Assembly: GCA_037957365.1 (NCBI GenBank)
Contig: JARHVA010001427.1
Location: 2,329,501-2,393,500, forward strand
Reading direction: 5' to 3'
Length of the DNA: 64,000 nucleotides
Source of the DNA: Torreya grandis
Taxonomy: Eukaryota; Streptophyta; Pinopsida; Cupressales; Taxaceae
Shown here: positions 11,705-24,019 of the stretch, in pieces
Numbering within the stretch: the first letter of the stretch is position 1
Layout of the letters: the number at the start of each line of letters is the position of its first letter
The notes under the pieces: generated by a model
The model's input: the letters and a program-made list of their open reading frames with translations, nothing else
What the model was told of the DNA's origin: nothing
Database searches by the model: none
Made by a program: the position numbers and the translations under genes

Positions 11705-14192
11705 TATTAAAGGTTTTTCAATGATGTCTCTAAGGTTACCAAATATATTTATGAGGTGTCATGTGTGCAATAAATACAATGACAAAGTGTGTTTCAATAA
11801 GCTTCAATGTATTTGCATGGTTCTTTAGTGTTTGACTTAGTGAGGCAATTGATGGATGATATTTATGGTATAGACATATTATATAGACCCTATGGGATGT
11901 TATGAGTTCTTAGAGTGCTTATGGAAGTGAAAATAATTCATCATAACAATCATATGAATGTCTAATCTCAAGTATTCATTTTGACAGACAAGGTTATGTA
12001 AGTAGTTTGATGACATCATATTTCACATGTGTGAAGGTCTCAAGATCATCTTAATATATCGATAGATTTACCTATGAGAGGTGATAATGTGTTTCAAATT
12101 TCAATTTTGGACATGGTACATAGTAAATTTATTAAGGTGCAAAGTTGGATTCTCAATCATAGTTCATTAAATTCCCATACTTAGCCAAATTTGTGATATC
12201 GAAGGTCTATAGTGAACATTTAATTTGATCACATATCTAATAATGAGAAATTAATCTGGTTGAATAAGGTTCCAATGATGTATTTAAAATTCAAATAGTC
12301 AATATTAAATGTGGTAGTGACATGTGTCAAAATCATGGAGTTTAAGCAGTAGATCTAATGATGAACATGAAACCTGTCATATGGAGATCAATGGTGAGCA
12401 CATGATCATGTAGATTATGATCTAACAGAGCGTATTGAGTCAAATATTCAAGATTAAACATGGGGTTTTTGAGTGGTGGAAGTTTATTGGAGTTAAATAT
12501 TCAATGTGATTAGAAGGCATGTAGGGCTACCAAGTGGCAAAATTTCATTGGAAGATTGACTACATGGTACGTAGAGGGCATGTAGAGCTACCAAGTGGAA
12601 CAATCATGAAAGCTCAGATTGAAAATCAATGGTGATAATTTCAAGGTAAATATTAGGATACACTAGGATATTAATGGATCATGTTTGATCTATCCTCTAA
12701 GATAAATTAAATTGATATATGTGGCTGATGTTTTTATAATACATAGTGATTATTAGAATTTGAATATTCAAATTAATGAAGGAAAACCAATCTATAGTTT
12801 TTGAGCTATATATTTTGAGCCAAGATGAATTCATTGATTATGTAAAAATAAATTTTGAATAGGACTTCAAGGAACATCCAAAAATATTTATTATAAAGTT
12901 TGAATGTTGGTAAAAGTGTAGATATGGAGCTTAAAAGTTGAATATTTATTTATTCATGGTGTTACTGTGTATAAGACTATTGTTTGAGTAATTTATGCTC
13001 TAGTATAAGAGTGTTTTGGTAAGAGTAATCATTTGAATATTTTTTAAAGGTCATATAGATCATACCCAAGTATTTTAAAGTGATATTATGTTCTTAATTT
13101 TCTTGATGAAGTGATAAATGGGTGAATAGGACTCCATGAGACCTATAAGGGATACTAAAGCCTAATTGAAAGGTGTAGCTGCTTAAGTGTAACCCATGGA
13201 TGATATGGATGAATTGTGAGGATGGTACTAATATTTTTGTTATTATGAAAGATGTATTAATGGTTAAGGCAAGTATTTTGGCTGACCTAAAAGTTGATAT
13301 TCATGAAGACTCTATAAAGAGTGAATACCAAGGTAATGGTTTTTAGACTTGGATGTGGATGTGTTGAGAGAGCAGAAGATAGAGTTGAAGGAAAGAGATC
13401 ATAGGGAGTGTGATTAATGATTTTACTAAAGTAAATATAAAATTTAGGATGAGAAAAGAATCATATAGTGATCCAAAAGGGGTGTTTGGATGTAATAATT
13501 ATATGATCAAGTTTGAGGGTGTGTGATGAGTTGAAAGAGAGAGTAGAGTTGAGCAATTGTGAAATTGAGTGAAGGAGAGAACCTTTAGAAGAGAAGGTAT
13601 AGGTCAATGAGGACTATTAGATTATGAAAAAGATCAAACATATGTATCTAATAAAGTTGATAGAGATTAACATATAGGTCATTAGACCTAATAAGCCTAG
13701 AAGAAAATGATTGAGTGAGTAAGCCCTACAGGTTGTTTGAGAGAGATAGAAGGGTGAAGAAGAGTATAGGTAAGAGAAGTTCATCATTAGGTGTAGAAGA
13801 AATGAGATAAAAGGTGGAGATAAAATCAAGGTATTTGAGTGGGTGCTTGATTTCCTAGGGGTTGGTTCCTCCTTATGGGATGGGTGTCTCACTAAATTAA
13901 GGGAAGGGTATTCCTTGATTAGTTGGTGCTAGTATAAATTTGGATCTTACCATTATAAGACTATAGTCCATCTTGTAGGTTCTAGTGAGTTTTATTCCCC
14001 AAGAGGGTTTCCCATAAATATCTTGTGTTATTTGTGTGATCTTGCTTATTTTTATTGATTATTTATATAAATGATGTGTATACTTTATGAATGCTAATGT
14101 TATTTGGTTAAGGGTTTAAAAGGACTAGAATTGAAATTTGAATTATTTAGCATCACTGATTTACCCTCCTCTTAGTTATTTCACCTCTAACA
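11705..14192 (+). repeat. Left (5') LTR of element C2
   Basis: About 2.49 kb, starting tattaaagg (TG decayed) and ending cctctaaca. It aligns along its length with 17607-20045, for example gtttgacttagtgag near 11830 and 17680 and gtgtgatgagtt near 13523 and 19374. The minus-strand ORF at 13617-13892 lies inside it and is not conserved. Confidence 0.9.
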
Positions 14193-14194
14193 AT

Positions 14195-14206
14195 TGGTAT
14201 CATATC
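14195..14206 (+). other. Primer-binding site, tRNA-iMet type (C2)
   Basis: TGGTATCATATC, two bases inside the LTR edge, matches TGGTATCAGAGC at 10 of 12 positions. This is the usual copia primer site. Confidence 0.8.
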
Positions 14207-14299
14207 AGGACCTTGTTTTTAAGTTTAACCACTTGAATGTGATCCAAGGTATAATATGACAAGTCAATAGATGCATGGTTTATATACAAAGTGATCATA

Positions 14300-16230
14300 T
14301 ATGTTCAATGGGTCCAATTATGTTTTTTGGAGTGCAAGAATGAATACTTACATCATGTCAATAGGGTTTGACAATTGGTAATCTATTTTGGATGGATATT
14401 CAACCCCATTGATCTTTCCAACTAGTACAACTAATAAGAAACTATGTGAGAGAAATTCTAAGGCAATGAATGCCATCACTTGTGGTGTTTCAGAGACAAG
14501 TTCACCAAGGCAATCCATTATAAATCTACCAAAGAGATATGGGAAAAAATTTAGATCATTTATTAAGGGGATTTAAAGGTCAAGTTGGTAAAGTTATAAA
14601 CTCACTGAATATAATTTAAGAGTCTTAAGATGAAGGAAAAATATTCTATGGCATCCTTTTTGTAGAGAGTTAATGAGATTGTGAACATTATCAGAGGTCT
14701 TGGAGAGAAGCTTGAAGAGGTTAATGTAGTACAAAAGGTATTAAGGTATCTCTCCCTCAATTTTGATTCTAAAGTGTCTACTATTGAATAAATTCATGAT
14801 CTTAATCAGATGAATATGGATGAATTACATGGAATCCTTACTACCTATGAGATGAGAGTCAATGATGACAAACTACCAAAGGAGGAAAAAACATTCAAGA
14901 CAAAAATTAAGCCAAATAAGAAAATAAATCAAGGTAAGCAAGTCAAGTATGATGACATATTTGATGATGAACTAATATCTTTATTTACAGGAAAATAAAA
15001 ATTAATTTTAGGGAAGTATAAGGGTAAACTACCCTTCAAATGTTTCAATTATGGAGAAGTAGGACACTTTGCTAACAAGTGCCCTCATAAGCATAAGAAT
15101 AATGATGATTAAGAGCATGGTGAAATATAATATGAAGGAAAGAAGATATTTAGGTTTGATAAGAGAAAGAAAGGATTCATAAATTATGACAACAAGAAGA
15201 GTCTCTACACCAATAAAGATTACAACTCATCAGATGAGAGTGAAGATAGTGATTCTAAGTTTGATATTGAAGATGAATTACTATACATTGATGAGGAGGG
15301 AATTTGGTCATATAAAAAAGAGTATATTTAGAGTGATACAGATAATGAAGAAGATAAGGAGGATTGTGAGACTGAATTGAGGAATGATCATGAAGAACTA
15401 AAGATTGAGAAGATGATTAATAAGAAGATGAAGTCTCAAATCAAGGACTATGAAGATAAATTCAATATGTTTGAGTAAATAATGAATGAAGACACCAAGG
15501 ATCAAGAAGATATAGTCAATCATCTTAGTTTTTACTTGTAAATTCTATCTACAAGCCTAAAATCTAAAGAATATGAGTATTCAAGGTATGTGATTGAAAA
15601 TAAGTCATTAAAAGCTAAGTTAGAAAAGACATATAGTAATATGAAGTCATTTGTGATGTTTGAAAAGAGTTCAAGTGATATAAAAAACATTATGAATAGT
15701 CAAAATCATGCTAGTGATAGAACTAGACTTGGTTAAAAAGAATAACAAAAGAATGTAACTCAAGACAAGGTGAAGACGAATGTGAACAAATACAATTAGA
15801 CCTTGAGGGTCAATAATCAGTCATAAAATTAAGATTCTGATAGAATGAAGATAAATCAAATCAAAAAACCAAATGCCATGAGGTATGCCAAATTTAATGG
15901 TTATTGTTACACTTGAAATCAATTTGGTCATAAGGCTAGAGAGTGTAGAAGACTTGCTAAGAATGAGTAGAAATATTAGTCAAGTGGTATAAGCAAGGTT
16001 AAATGATTTAAATATCATGATGTGGGACACTTTGAAAAATATTGTCCAAATAAAGTAAGGCAAGTTGAGTTTCCTTCATAAAGAGTGGTTTGATACAACT
16101 ATGATAATATTGGTCACATTGCTAAGTTTTGTAAGCAAAGGTTATCAAGTCAAAATTAGTTCAATCATATTCCTAGAGTGAAAGGAAGAAGGATAGTTAA
16201 CTCGTGGAAACCAAAAGCATAAAGTGTGAT
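14300..16230 (+). pseudogene. Copia-type gag of C2 with four zinc knuckles (broken)
   Basis: Capsid-like wording opens with YVFWSARMNTYIMSIG near 14310-14360, then a tract like AMNAITCGVSE (about 14463) and NMDELHGILTTYEMRV (about 14815), typical of UBN2/copia gag. The first zinc knuckle (CFNYGEVGHFANKC, 15041 on) has its second Cys as Tyr. An acidic, Lys/Glu-rich coiled-coil-like stretch spans about 15220-15700. Three more CX2CX4HX4C knuckles follow near 15905, 16010 and 16086, each with one or two Cys codons lost. Four knuckles is more than most copia gags carry. Confidence 0.78.
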
Positions 16231-17606
16231 TTGTGATGATTCTATGGGTCCAAGTGGTTTATTTTTATGGTAGATAATGCTATAAATGTTGAATAATTCT
16301 AAGATATCTCATTATCTTCTCATGTTGTGAATGAAGAGAACAAGCTCAATGTGAAGACCGATATGTTAGTTGAGGCTTGTCTTGAGGTGTGTATAGATAT
16401 AAGTAAACATCCTAATATTTTTGAACAAGTTTCATGTGAATAACATCAGTTTTCAATATCTAATGATGAGGTATGTCATGAATATTTGTTGTCTCCATGT
16501 ATTTTAAATTCAATCTTAGAAGAGGAGAATATTTTAGTGTATGAGCAAGTTGTTTCTTCTAAGTCAAAGAAAAAGAATAAGAACTATAAGTTTTAGATGA
16601 CCAATGAGGAGAAAGAATATGAGGATTTGTGGGAAATTCATAGTTTCACATTTTTCTAGTACATTATGGGTTAGGATGTCTCTATCTAGGCTTCAAGGAG
16701 ACACTTGAAAATCAAGAAGAATAATGTTGGATGCTAGTTGAGCTTTAGTTGATGTTGTAGGACAAGAAAGATCTTTTTAAAATGTGATTGGCTAAGGGGC
16801 AGCAATGAGTTTTATAAATCTACTCCAAAGTGTTATGATGGAATGATTTATAAAATATATTTAGGGACAATGATCCTAAGGTCAAATTTTTGATCAAATA
16901 TTTAAAGGATGATATAGTTGGTCAAAGTGGTGAATAATGAAGCTATGTATACAAGATAGGTAGGTAAGAAATGAAGATATCCATGTGTTTAATCAATGAT
17001 GGTGAGTTGTCAAAATATTATATTACATATAAAGACAAGGTTGATATGGAGTATGAGGAGAATGTAGTGTCATGAATAAGGCCTCAAAGTTCTTGTGAAG
17101 CATGGAGTTAGGGGGAGATAATTAGTTTTAAATGCCTGAAGAGTTTTGCCTGATGTGAAGGGTTGCATATGTGAGATTTTATAATCATGGTGGAGATATG
17201 AATATGTCTTATATAATTATAAATTCAAGAATATTGATATGATGACTTGATCAAACCAAGTCATGTGTTTTGAAAAGGTATTGAATCTTCACGCATGAGC
17301 AAAGAGATCTTATGAATTTTGTAAATGCTCAGGGCCTAGGATCAAAGAATTGTGTAGTAAAATTTGAGAGAGAAGGTATGAAGGAAATTATGTTGATTCA
17401 TCATTTTTTAAAATGGTTTGAAGATGTTTAAAAGGGTGCCTAAGATCAGATGACTTATGGGGAGTCCCTCTTAATGTTTTCAAGATAAGTTCATGTAGTT
17501 TTTGATGTTCATGTATGTTTTATCTTATTAAATTTATATATGATCAAATAATAATGTAATCATAGAGAATATTAAATAATATCAAGATAATAATAGGTAT
17601 GCATAA
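16231..17606 (+). other. Distal interior of C2, no pol recognised
   Basis: A weak coding trend continues to about 16680 (acidic and Lys-rich) without a domain I know. A polypurine-like agggggaga lies at 17110-17118, but it is about 490 bp from the right LTR, whereas copia tracts normally abut it. No protease, integrase or RT motif was found in any frame. Confidence 0.5.
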
Positions 17607-20045
17607 TGTTATGGGGATTTTGTATCATCTCTAAAAGGTGGTACTTTCCTATAAGCTTCAATTTTCTTGCATAGTTCTTCAATGTTTGACTTAGTGAGAA
17701 AATTAATGGATGATATTGATGGTATGGAAAAATTACATAGACCCTGTGGGATGTTATGAGAGATTATAATTATTATATAAGTGAAATAATTCATCAAAAT
17801 AGTCATATGAATGTCTAAGCTCAAGTAGTCATTTTGACAAAAAAAGGCTATGTAAGTAGTTTGATGACATCATATTTCACATGTGTGAAGGTTTCAAGAG
17901 CAAATTGATATATGGATGGATTTTCATATGAGAGGTTATCATGTGGTTCAAATTTAAAGTCTATACATGACACGTAGTAAAATTTATTAAGGTACAAAGT
18001 TGACTTCTCAAGTAGAGTTCACTAAGTTCCCATACTCAACCAAATTTATGTTATCAAAGATCTATAGTGAGCATTTAATTAGATCATAGATCTAATAGTG
18101 AGTTATTAATTTTATTAGATAAGGATCCAATTACATGGTTCAAATTTAAATATTTAATATTGCATGCACTAATGATATGTATCACAATCACAGAGTTTGA
18201 GCACAGATATAATAATGAGCATGAAACCTATCAAATAGAGATCAACAATGAGCATGTAATCATGTAGATTATGATCCAATAAAGTGTGTTGATTTAGAAA
18301 GTCAAGATTTAATGTGTTGTTTCCAAGTGGTGTAATTTATTTGGAGTCAAATATTCAATATGCTCAAAAGGCACTCAGGGCTGCCAAGTGGTGGAAGTTC
18401 ATTGGAAGACTGACTACAGGGCATGCAGAGGTCACACAGAGAGATCAAGTGGCAAAATCATGGAAGCTTGGATCAAAGATCAATGGTGAGAATTTTAAGG
18501 TAAAGACCAAGCTAATCCTAAGGAGATATAGATTGTGTTTGATTTATCTATCAGGAAAAATGATATTGAGACATGTGGCTAATGTTTTTACAATATATAG
18601 TGACTATTGGAATTTGAATATTTAAATTAATGAAGGAAAACCAATCTATAATTTTTGAGCTATATATTTTGATCTAGGACTAATTTCTTGATGATGTAAA
18701 AAAAATTGAATAAGACTTCAAGGCACATCTAAAAAAGTTTATTATAAAGTCTAAATGTTTTTAAAAAGGTAAATATGGAGCTTCATAGTTGACTATTTGT
18801 TTATTCATGGTGCTACTATGTACAAAACTACTATTTGAGTAAATTATGCTTTACTAAAATAGTGTTTTGGTAGGATTAATAATTTTATGATGTCTTAGAG
18901 GTCATATGGAATGGGCCCAGGTATTTGAAAGTGATCTTATGTTCTTAATTTTCTTGATGAAGTGTTAAATGGGTGCATAGGTCTCAATGAGACTTATAAG
19001 GGCTACGAAGGCCTAATTGAAAGGTGTAACTACTTAAGTGTGACCCATGGATGCTATCACCAACTTGTGATGATGGTATTAATCTTTGTGTTAGCATGAT
19101 ATATGTCTTAAAGGTTAAGGAAATTATTTTGGCTTACCTAGAAGTTGATATTCATGAAAACTCTATAAAGAGTGAAGACAAAGGTAATGGTTTCTAGACT
19201 TGGATGTGGATGTGTTGAGAGAGGAGAAGATAGAGTTGAAGGAAATATATTAGAGGGATTGTGCTTAGTTGATGGACTAAAGTAAAAAGTATATTAAGGA
19301 TGAGTGAATAATCCTAGAGTGATCTAGAAGGGGTGCTTGGATGCATTTATAGTATGAGCAAGTTTGAGGGTGTGTGATGAGTTAGAAGAGAGAGTAGAGT
19401 TAAGCAAGTGTGGAATTGAGTAAAGGAGATAAAATTTATAATAAAAGGTATAGGTCATTAAGGACGATCAGAGTGTGATATAGATTAAACATATTTATCT
19501 AATCAAGTTCATAAAGATGAAGACATAGGTCATTAGACCTAATAAGCCTAGAAGAGGCTAATTGAGTGAGTAAGCCTTAGAGGATATTTGTGAGAGATAT
19601 AAGGGTGAAGAAGATTGAAATTAATATATTTACATCATCAAGTATAGAGGACATCAGATCATAGGTGGAGAATAGATCAAGGTAGCTGAGTGGGTGCTTA
19701 GTTACCTAGGGTGTTGGTTCATCCTTGTGGAATGGGTATCTCACTAAATTAAGGGATGGGTGTTCCTTGATCATTTTTTGTTGGTCTCAATTTAAATATT
19801 ATCATTATAGGAATATATTCCATCTTGTAGGTTCTAGTGGGTTTTATTCCCCAAGAAGGTTTCCCATGTAGATCTTGTATTATGTGTGTGATATTGCTTA
19901 TCTTTCTTGTTCATTTTTATAAATGTTATGTATGCTTCATGAGTGATAATTTTATTTGGTTAAAGTTTTGGAAGGATTATAATTGAATTTTTAATTATCT
20001 ATCATCACTGATTCAACCCCCCTCTTAGTGATTATACATCTAACA
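17607..20045 (+). repeat. Right (3') LTR of element C2
   Basis: Starts tgttatggggattttg and ends catctaaca, about 2.44 kb, homologous to 11705-14192. The plus-strand ORF at 18314-18625 lies wholly inside and is broken in the other LTR. Confidence 0.9.
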
Positions 20046-20050
20046 TGTTT
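20046..20050. repeat. Target-site duplication of C2, right copy (tgttt)
   Basis: Identical to 11700-11704. Confidence 0.85.
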
Positions 20051-20400
20051 ATGATAAATTTGATCAAGAGTCACTCATTCAAGATCATGATACAAATTGG
20101 GTTGACTATTCAAAGCTCCTTGTAGAGATGGATGAACTTATATCAGTTGATAAGAAGGATGAGGTTACTCAAGATACCAAAAAGACTCAAATACAAGGCA
20201 TATATGAGGTATTACTTGGCAAGGTTGTAATTGACAAGAAGTATGAGAAAGAGGTTATCTTTTTTGGTGACTAGTTTGTTGTTGATGATTCATTTGAGGA
20301 TATGTTAAGAGAGTTGGTTGATAATAAGAATGGCTCATCAAAGGTCATGCTCAATAAAAATAAAAAAATTTATACTTGTACCATCTCTTGGAGTGAGTGA
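20051..20400 (+). pseudogene. Unrecognised ORF of element C, part 2 (end)
   Basis: Continuation of the ORF at 10462-11704 after the C2 insertion. The split codon is completed by bases 20051-20052, and the frame then runs 116 codons to TGA at 20398-20400. It is acidic and Lys-rich (KLLVEMDELISVDKKDE is typical) with one internal TAG near 20270. The total original length would be about 531 codons. Function unknown. Confidence 0.62.
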
Positions 20401-20693
20401 GTTTATGGATTTTCATTTTGATCTAAGTGGATCATGCTTTGTCCTGGTTAGTTAGATTAGTTTGTTTATGTTTTATCCCAAATAATTACTTTGTTTGAAT
20501 ATTTGTTTTATTTAGTTAGATTCCCTATTTTATATGTTTCCTTCCCTATTTTTGTGGAATTATTTATCTTTACAATTCAAAAGGTTTATTTTAGTCATGG
20601 ATCAGATTCATCATTATTGGTGAGTCCAAGAGTCAAGAAACTAGTCTGGGTTCTCAAGCATAATAGGCATGCTTCCCTATGATTCACTAGAAA
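20401..20693 (+). other. 3' untranslated region of element C
   Basis: About 290 bp from the ORF stop to the right LTR. No clear polypurine tract survives. The short ORF 20491-20682 is probably chance. Confidence 0.45.
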
Positions 20694-21510
20694 TGTTGGC
20701 CATTTTGACCCACATGACAATATTTTACTTGGATAGATTATCTTAGTAGAGTCCTAATTGAAATGGATGGTCAAGAAATGACTTGAGCAATCCTATAATA
20801 ACCAGGCCATCATCAAACATCATGTACAAATGAATAATGTAAGTTGGTTTTGAATTTATTAAATTAATTTGGAAAACCTCTTAATCCAAAATATTGCATG
20901 GACATTATTTATTTCATGCCTATATCATCCTCTAAAAATTTCATATCTTGATGTCTTTTGTATCTCAAGATATAAAGCTTCAAAGTTAAACCAGTAGTCT
21001 AGGACATACACAAAGAATTCAAAATAAAGCTATGAAAAGTAACCATTTGGGTTTAAATGATCCTAAGGTTGAATGTAGATCTGATAAGCATCAAAATATT
21101 AGGATCTTAGCTATAATATCTATGGGACACATAAGGTTAAAGAGTTAAAAAGTGATTGAAATAAGATCAATGGTAGACGTTCAATCAGATCAAAGATATA
21201 TGGCACACATAGGTCTTGAATGTGTCCTATAGTGTGTCTTCTACAAGTATAAGGATAAAAATATTCAATGCATCACCCCCATTTTATATGATTTCATGTA
21301 TTATTATTAGTATCCCTCCCCTTTTCCCATCAATAAGCTAGTTTAGGTTTAGTATAGGTGATAGACCCAAAAGGAAGCCAACTTTATCCAAAGGTCTAAC
21401 CAAAAATTAGGTGACCCACAACCTAGGTTCATTCCCAAGTTAGACTAGGTTTGAGCAAGAGGACCCAAACAATCCCCTTCTTAGCTAGGGTGTAACCTAA
21501 GATGCCAATA
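20694..21510 (+). repeat. Right (3') LTR of element C
   Basis: Begins tgttggccattttgac and ends gatgccaata. About 520 bp shorter than the left LTR, consistent with an internal deletion near 21190-21215. Confidence 0.88.
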
Positions 21511-21515
21511 ATACC
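21511..21515. repeat. Target-site duplication of element C, right copy (atacc)
   Basis: Differs by one transition from gtacc at 8972-8976. Confidence 0.75.
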
Positions 21516-21559
21516 TCTTTAAGGGGTGTAGTAGCCTCATGGAGGATTGATTTGTCCTC

Positions 21560-22010
21560 TCAACTAAAAATTACATAGTTTATTTCAATTAGGATGGGAG
21601 AGTATGGATCCATATGACTTATAAAGATAGTTTTAGCTTTGATGGTCACCTTGGTCCCATATTTGGTCTAAAGTAGCATGTATGACCAATCTAATGATAG
21701 GTAGTTTCCCATCTTGGCTATGAAATCTCAAGAAAGGCATATAACAAAATAGGGGGAAGACCAATTACCATGATGTCCTACATAATGTAAAGGCTTAGGC
21801 ATGTGTGAAAGGTGAGGTTCAGGTCCTTAATGATCCACATAGTTTTAATTCCCATGCCATCTAATTGGATGATTCATTTATAAATAAAAGAGTAGGTTAT
21901 ACCCAATGTATCTTCTATCTTTTTTGGCATTATTAAGTTAATTTCATCTGAGTATATCATGAAATTTTGTACTAGGTGCTTACCAATGATCATATAAATG
22001 TAGAATGGAG
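21560..22010 (-). pseudogene. Retropepsin region of element B (broken)
   Basis: The minus strand encodes an aspartic-protease-like tract. A decayed active site reads YSDEINLIMPKKIEDTLGI (usual DSGA-N-MP), followed by QLDGMGIKTMWIIKDLN and DIMVIGLPPILLYAFLEIS. These match the order of the retropepsin fold in plant gypsy elements that keep D-V-V-V-D-I-P and L-L-S-R-x-W motifs. The catalytic Asp is lost. Gag lies upstream (right), and RNase H follows at 8970 after removal of C. Confidence 0.66.
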
Positions 22011-22379
22011 GTAGTTTGATTATTTTATGTACTTACTGCTCCTTTCGTTGACATAAGCTCATAGAGACAATGGACATAATTTATGATGGCTCGCATGCTT
22101 GGAAATTATTTATAGCATCCTAAAATGAATTCTTTTGAGAAGGAATATCAAGAGCATTCCACATTATCATATTCATGCATGTATTCTTCATTTGTATGAC
22201 TATGATAAAAGGGATATGAGATCCCTTTGTCTATGATTTGTGAATAGTATCCTCTTTTCATGCATGCACACTAGTTTGAGGTTGATTATCTCTATTCAAA
22301 ATGCTCTGTGTGCACCAAAGGTTATGTAGGTGTCTTGACTTGGGTAATTATGCAATGGAATTGGGGTGAAAAACTTGAA
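22011..22379 (-). other. Linker of element B between gag and protease
   Basis: No domain recognised; short broken frames only. Confidence 0.35.
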
Positions 22380-23680
22380 TGTGCTAAAGAACATGGTTCT
22401 TCCACCATTGCTCTCTTTCTAAACCTTGTGTTAAAAGTAACTAGGTTGATCTCTGCATTCATAATTTCATTTTGATTTATGTAAGTGAAGTCACCTTCTT
22501 ACCAATTTACCTGAGTTGATTCATTTTGTTCCTATATTTGTGCTAGAGTTTCCTCCCATTTAAAAATGGTGATGTTCTATTTCACTTGAGACTGTGACAC
22601 ATTTTTTACCATGAGTGTTTAGTTTTAAGGTTTCATTCACATAGGCAGCTTCATTATGAGGTTGATTACATAAAATACACCAATTATAGTCTTGTTCCAT
22701 ATTATATTTCATGAGAATGAGGGATCTTAAAGTGTTGATGGTCTTGGATTTTTGTGCATAGGGTGTTATATTATATGGAGGTTGATTTTAAATCTACGTG
22801 TCTCCTTGATAGGGAGGCTTATTTATTTAATATGACTAGTCAAAAGGTTGATAAGACCTTGAATGTTGCACTTGATACCTTGTGAGTGATACTAGCTCAT
22901 TTTAAAAGCTCTACAATAATGATTTGACTTTGTGTAGCTCACTTAAAGGTGCAACTGATGGAGTAAGAGAGATATTTGTAATAAGGATGTACTCTAGGGT
23001 CAGGATAAAATTTGAGGTAGTTTGAATTATGGGTAGGGGATCAAGAAACAAAGGCATAAGGCCTCTAGGTGTATAAGGTGTCTGGGTGTAATATTTTTAT
23101 CCTAAATCAAATAATTATCTACATACATATCAACCTACATACATTAGGATGCATGAATTCTCCCATAGATTGGATTATTACAACTAGATCACTATTAAGA
23201 GCCTTCAAATAATACAAGAATGCAGTATTTGTAGATGGCTTATATAAAGTTGGTATTCTATCCCAGACCCTTTAAAATCTAAAATTATAATTAATCATCA
23301 GCTTGTGTATGGATTTCTTAATGTTGGTGAGTTAATCTATCAAAGATAATTATCACTTTTATCTTCAAACTACTTGCATAATCACTCTCATAGGTCATCC
23401 TAGTTGTAAATAGAATTCAATGTCAAACACTAGTACCATTGGAGATCCTTCCCCTTCAAGGAAAAGGTGAGTGTCCTAACTACTACATTATCTTCCATGA
23501 AATGGTGAACTGAGTAGATATTCATAAAATATTTTTCTATAGGGGAATTTACATTCTCACTAGTAAAATATTTTGAGGGCCATGACTAGGATGTCATCAT
23601 ATTAGGCTAGAACCAAAGGGATACCCCCATTTTAGGGACAAATAGATGGATCCTATATGTATCCATGAAGGAGATAGGGA
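22380..23680 (-). pseudogene. Gag of element B (broken)
   Basis: The gag core is read on the minus strand at about 23560-23150. NVVVRTLTFSLKGKDLQWY is the conserved helix of retrotransposon gag, followed by FEDKSDN and a tract like DFKGSGIEYQL. Downstream, about 22640-22380, a frame including GDFTYINQNEIMNAEINLV looks coding but is not assigned to a domain. Many stops. Confidence 0.65.
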
Positions 23681-23993
23681 ATAATCCTATTCTACATTGG
23701 GAGATATACCAAAAGGAGGGGTAAATTGATATCTTAGAGAATATTGGATTGAGTCACTATTTATTCTATCTAAAGACAAGGATATTCTAACTATCCTTTT
23801 TATAGAAGGTATAGGTAGCTCAATAAAAAGAAATTGGGACCTATTAAATATGATATTGTTTATCTTGGTATATAGATAAAAGGCTAATATTTCATGAACT
23901 ATAAATTATTGGAGTTGATAGGTGATTTGTAAGGTGTCTTGAACATAGTTTGATTAAGAACATCACCAAACTCTTAGCTGAATCTTTGTATTA

Positions 23994-24011
23994 TTCCCAC
24001 TAGGTGCACCA
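23994..24011 (-). other. Primer-binding site of element B
   Basis: The minus strand reads TGGTGCACCTAGTGGGAA next to the 5' LTR. It resembles the primer sites of E, F and G (TGGCATGCCTGATGGGAC type). The tRNA is not assigned. Confidence 0.6.
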
Positions 24012-24019
24012 AAAATTAT

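Larger units (their letters stand above)
11705..20045 (+). mobile_element. Element C2: copia-like gag-only retrotransposon nested in C
   Basis: Long LTRs (11705-14192 and 17607-20045) with TGTTA...TAACA ends are flanked by a perfect tgttt duplication. A tRNA-iMet-type primer site follows the left LTR. The 3.4-kb interior encodes a copia-style gag with four zinc knuckles but no recognisable protease, integrase, RT or RNase H. It therefore looks non-autonomous, dependent on a relative for enzymes. Removing it restores the reading frame of C. Confidence 0.87.
8977..21510 (+). mobile_element. Element C: LTR retrotransposon with one unrecognised ORF
   Basis: Two LTRs (8977-10314 and 20694-21510) have TG(TTGGC)...(GCCAA)TA ends and are flanked by gtacc/atacc. 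Excluding the nested C2, the interior is only about 2.0 kb and codes one long, stop-ridden ORF with no protease, RT or integrase, so C is non-autonomous. It sits in element B. Orientation is taken from the ORF. The LTRs are clearly homologous but visibly diverged. Confidence 0.85.

Noticed and set aside
13617..13892. 91-codon minus-strand ORF
   Set aside because: Inside the left LTR of C2, not conserved in the right LTR.
17103..17120. Polypurine tract of C2 at gttagggggagata
   Set aside because: It is 490 bp from the LTR start, whereas a working tract should abut it. Kept only as a note.
18314..18625. 103-codon plus-strand ORF
   Set aside because: Wholly inside the right LTR of C2, and the matching left LTR breaks the frame.
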